Shown piece by piece: positions 60,963 to 64,000 of a DNA stretch of 64,000 bases. Positions within the stretch are counted from its first letter, which is position 1, and each line of letters begins with the position of its first letter. The position numbers were made by a program, and so were the translations under genes. The DNA is from Gibbula magus (lineage: Eukaryota; Mollusca; Gastropoda; Trochida; Trochidae). The stretch is taken from contig OW388291.1 of the NCBI GenBank assembly GCA_936450465.1, positions 73,252,436 through 73,316,435 on the forward strand. The letters run 5' to 3'. The notes under the pieces were generated by a model. That model was not told the origin of the DNA. It made no database searches and was given only the letters and a program-made list of their open reading frames with translations.

Positions 60963-62165
60963 TTTTTAGCTCATCTGGCCTGAAAGGCCGGATGGGGTCA
61001 TGGCATGGCGTCCAACCGTCTTTGCATTTTCGTCTTCTCCAGAACCACTTGGTCTAGAGAGCTGAAAAGTTTTGTGCAGACTCCTTGGCCAATGGGGATT
61101 CTAAATTGTAGATTTCGTGACCCCATGACCCAAAATGGGGTCACAGGGGTCACATGCTTAAAAACCTATTTTCATCTTCTCCAGTTCCAAAAGGTCTAGA
61201 GAGCTGAAAAGTTGTGTGCAGACTCCTTGGCCAATGGGGATTCTAAATTGTAGATTTCATGATTTCAATCCTTTCCATGTCAAATGAAACTATCACTATT
61301 GCATCTTTGGAAGATGCTTGAAACGTACTCAACCATATCATTTGAATGGTCTCAGTCGCAATATATTGACTTCTGTGCTGGGTTATGCATATTATGAACT
61401 TTCACATCGGTTTACAATTGCACAGGAAGCAATGTCATATGTTGATAATGATACACATTTTGAATTGGACCATACACTCTAAATTTAAAACAGAAGACAT
61501 GCTCATCAGCATCACCGCCAAATTGGTTTTTTATTAAAACTCAAGTGCACTGGAGGAATACATCAGAACTCACTCTGGAAAAAAACCAAGAAACATGCTT
61601 CTGGTTTTGGAGATGCGTCAAGCTATGTATGACCTTGAATTTGGTCATCCAATCATACACATTTTCTGAGAAAAAGCTGTCCCCTTTAGAGAACTCCAGA
61701 AAATAAATCATGCACATCTCATTTTCAAACTGCAAGAAAAGTATTGATGCCCTAAAGTCACTCACCAAATTTGGTTATGTTATCTTGAACAGTGTCTGAG
61801 AAATGCTGTCCCCTTTGGAGATACAATGAGGTCTGCTCCTTTCCATTTACCAAAGTTTGTTCTGAAAGCCTGGTACAGGCGAGAAAGGAATGGAGTGTCT
61901 CCAAACACGGTTCTTGGTGTGCACTCACTACCTATTTCAAGGGAACATGTTTCGCACGCCCAGTTCAGTGTTCGGAGATACACCTTTGACTTCGCACATG
62001 TACCGGACGTTCGAAAAAAAAAACAACCTCATAATCGAAAGGAGCAAGCCCTACGAACAGAAAACAAAATTTAGAGTCATGGGCTTTGTAGCTCTTTAGT
62101 ACTTTGAAGATTTATTATCTAAGATTGAAGATCTAAAAGAATAGAGCCTTAGGCTCTGTAAGTCT
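60963..62165. mobile_element. Helentron/pearl-like element, second copy with short core
   Basis: It starts TTTTTAGCTCATCTGGCC and carries about two 145-bp core units (to about 61260). It then has diverged sequence and ends with hairpin AGAGCCTTAGGCTCT (62143-62157). The same six-base arms and three-base loop as at 52921-52935 define a shared 3' end. Confidence 0.6.
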
Positions 62166-62302
62166 TTTGCTTAGTATTTTATTATACAAAGAAACATCTG
62201 CGTAAGCAGGGTTATATACCTCAATGCCCATTTAACAGTCTTTGAACTAGGTTGTTTTTCCAGGAGAACTTCCCTACGAAAGGAACATTTTCTATTGAGA
62301 AG

Positions 62303-62383
62303 GCCTTATACTGGATAATACGCCGCTGAGAGGGCTTTGAACAGAATAATAACCTTCCAAGAGGGTATTATCCAGTATAAGGC
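62303..62383. repeat. 81-bp hairpin with perfect 19-bp arms
   Basis: GCCTTATACTGGATAATAC at 62303-62321 is exactly complemented at 62365-62383. The loop contains CGCCGCTGAGAGGGC. Small foldback, family unknown. Confidence 0.7.
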
Positions 62384-62446
62384 CCTTTTAGTGCATCCAA
62401 GAAATTCTTAGTCGCATTTAGTAAGTTTAAAATGTTCATTACAGAC

Positions 62447-62510
62447 AATGCAGGATTCGAACCCGCAACCGTTTGCTTTGTAGCCCAAGGCTCTACCACT
62501 AGACGAAGGA
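62447..62510 (-). repeat. tRNA-like SINE head or decayed tRNA fragment
   Basis: On the minus strand, CTAGTGGTAGAGC resembles a tRNA D-arm/A-box and GGTTGCGGGTTCGAATCCTGC a T-arm/B-box at roughly the right spacing. No clean anticodon stem or acceptor stem can be formed, so it is tRNA-derived, not a working tRNA. It is a different sequence from the 26340/34311 SINE. Confidence 0.5.
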
Positions 62511-62879
62511 TTGGTGACTGAGAAGGGTTGAATGTTTGTCACTATGCTGCTGTCAGAGAACTTGATATTTTATGTGCGCTTTATTTTACTTGGATCACCT
62601 GCAGTAAAACATTTAGACGACTGCACTCGCGTTGGTTTTTTTGTTGGTATATAAAATAGATAACACCCTCATCCTTGGGCGTTCTAGCAAAGACAGATCT
62701 TTACCTACGGAAAGACCCTCGGGCATAACGGGCAAAGGCCTCTTTTTGCTAAAACGCCATCTCATTCAGGTGTTATCCATTGCGTACATACGTGTATATA
62801 CCGTTCTTTCTGTCTGTCCATCCGTCCGTCACAAAACTTTGTGCAGAGCATATTTCTCAAACTATACATGCTAGCTTCA

Positions 62880-62965
62880 CCAAACATAGGCGTAGGAACG
62901 GGGGGTCCCGGGGGGGCCGGGCCCCCCCACTTCTGAAACTGGGGGGGCACGGCCCCCCCACTTTT
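62880..62965. repeat. G/C-run inverted repeat
   Basis: GGCGTAGGAACGGGGGG is followed by alternating runs of G and C (GGGGGGGCC, GGGCCCCCCC, GGGGGGGCAC, GGCCCCCCC). The pattern is common at the ends of metazoan interspersed repeats. It is strongly self-complementary. Confidence 0.5.
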
Positions 62966-63289
62966 CACCCACAAAAAACAAATTCAATAGCGCTTTCTAG
63001 GAGCAAATAGTACGTGTCAATTTTGAAGAAAACTTCTTTTCTCATACTATTTTTTCAGAAACAGATAATATGACGAGTCCTCACCCTATTTTTAACACTA
63101 ATATGGATGAAAATTTTGATCTTACAGCATCTTCTAGTGAAAATACGACATGGCAACCCCAATTTTCAGACGAAATTGAAAAGAATGTTGTTCCTATAGC
63201 TGTGTTTGGTGGGAGGAGGGTGCTTTGATACGTTTTTAATACGTTTCAAAATTCGGAAAGTGTTATCTCAAGAATGAAAAAGCCAAGAA

Positions 63290-64000
63290 AGCTTAAATCT
63301 TGTGTACATACTCCTTAGCAAATGGGGATCTTAAATTGCAGAGTTTGTGGCCCTGGTGGTCCTTAGATGCCATGGCCCAAAAAAACTATTTTTAGGCTTT
63401 TTCTCCAGAAGTAAGAGCTAGAAAGTTAGAAATAGCTAGAAATATCAACTCCTAAGACATTTGGGATTGAAATTGTACATTTGGTGACCATGTGACCCCT
63501 AGTAAGGGCAACATTGGCCACTCCTGAAAACGTTTTTAGCTCATCAGACCTGACCTCAAAAACCTATTTCGTCTTTCTTCTCTAGAACCAGCTCTGTAGT
63601 GACTACAGACAGTTGGCATCTCGTGTACATACTCCTACTGTCACTCCTTAGATAATGGATATCTTGATTAATAAGGGCCCAAGGAACCACAGCATTAAAA
63701 CCTATTTTCGTCTTATTCTCCAGAACCACTGATTCCAGAGAACCAGAATCATTAGTACAGTTAGCTTAGCCAGCGGAGATTCTGATTCATATATTTGGTG
63801 ACCTTTTGATCCCTAAAAAGGTCCTCCGGGGCCACAAACTCAAGGACTATATTTGTCTTTTTAGCTCATCAGGCCTGAAAGGCCCGATAGGCTTATGGCA
63901 TGGGATGGCGTCCGTCCATCCGTCCGTCCGTAAACTTTTCACTTTTTCGACTTCTTCTCCAGAACCAATAACTCTAGAGAGCTGAAATTTTATGTACAGA
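63290..64000. repeat. Diverged 145-bp-core repeats and new element starts (runs off right edge)
   Basis: Blocks such as GTGTACATACTCCTTAGC, AAATGGGGATCTTAAATTGC and TTTTTCTCCAGAA are diverged relatives of the 145-bp core. Left-end sequences (TTTTTAGCTCATCAG) occur at about 63534 and again at 63859, where GCCTGAAAGGCCCGAT follows. The last copy is cut by the window end. Confidence 0.6.

Noticed and set aside
62447..62510. Functional tRNA gene
   Set aside because: A- and B-box-like words are present, but no proper anticodon or acceptor stem can be paired.

Overview
This is eukaryotic nuclear DNA, most likely from a mollusc or another lophotrochozoan. Genes have many short exons with GT/AG junctions and AT-rich introns. 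Intergenic and intronic DNA is full of SINEs, foldback MITEs and elements with tandem cores, of the kind described from bivalves and gastropods. The order within Mollusca cannot be fixed from this sequence.

Four protein-coding genes can be assembled exon by exon, and reading phase is consistent at every junction. (1) COQ6, minus strand, from 19513 off the left edge: a mitochondrial flavin hydroxylase of ubiquinone synthesis with a 14.7 kb first intron. (2) FAM161, plus strand, 19723-24271: a ciliary/centriolar microtubule protein, start to start 209 bp from COQ6. (3) A ZNF410-type C2H2 zinc-finger transcription factor, minus strand, 28312-33375. (4) XPO1/CRM1 exportin, plus strand, 40789-59039, with 25 coding exons and about 1080 residues. 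From memory, vertebrates keep ZNF410-FAM161B-COQ6 in one place and FAM161A-XPO1 in another. This window shows both linkages joined around one FAM161 gene, as expected of the state before the vertebrate genome duplications.

Layout: 1-4642, COQ6 exons 2-8 with an hAT-like MITE and short tandem repeats. 4643-19329, COQ6 intron 1, holding a mariner-type foldback element filled with a 21-bp minisatellite (6560-7882), a 139-bp-arm foldback (9538-9999) and a 6.16 kb piggyBac element with an intact 677-residue transposase (11987-18144). 19514-19722, the shared COQ6/FAM161 promoter. 19723-24271, FAM161. 24272-28311, intergenic DNA with a SINE. 28312-33375, ZNF410. 33376-39700, intergenic DNA with MITEs, a SINE and a 66-bp minisatellite. 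39700-60560, the XPO1 transcription unit, with Helentron-like tandem-core elements in introns 9 and 15. 60560-64000, repeat-dominated flank.

The four genes do not form a pathway: they are housekeeping or ciliary genes kept together by descent. The most unusual local observations are the joined vertebrate paralogous linkage, a MITE insertion whose 11-bp target duplication is confirmed by the 145-bp periodicity of its host array, and a possible spliced 41-codon upstream reading frame in the XPO1 leader.
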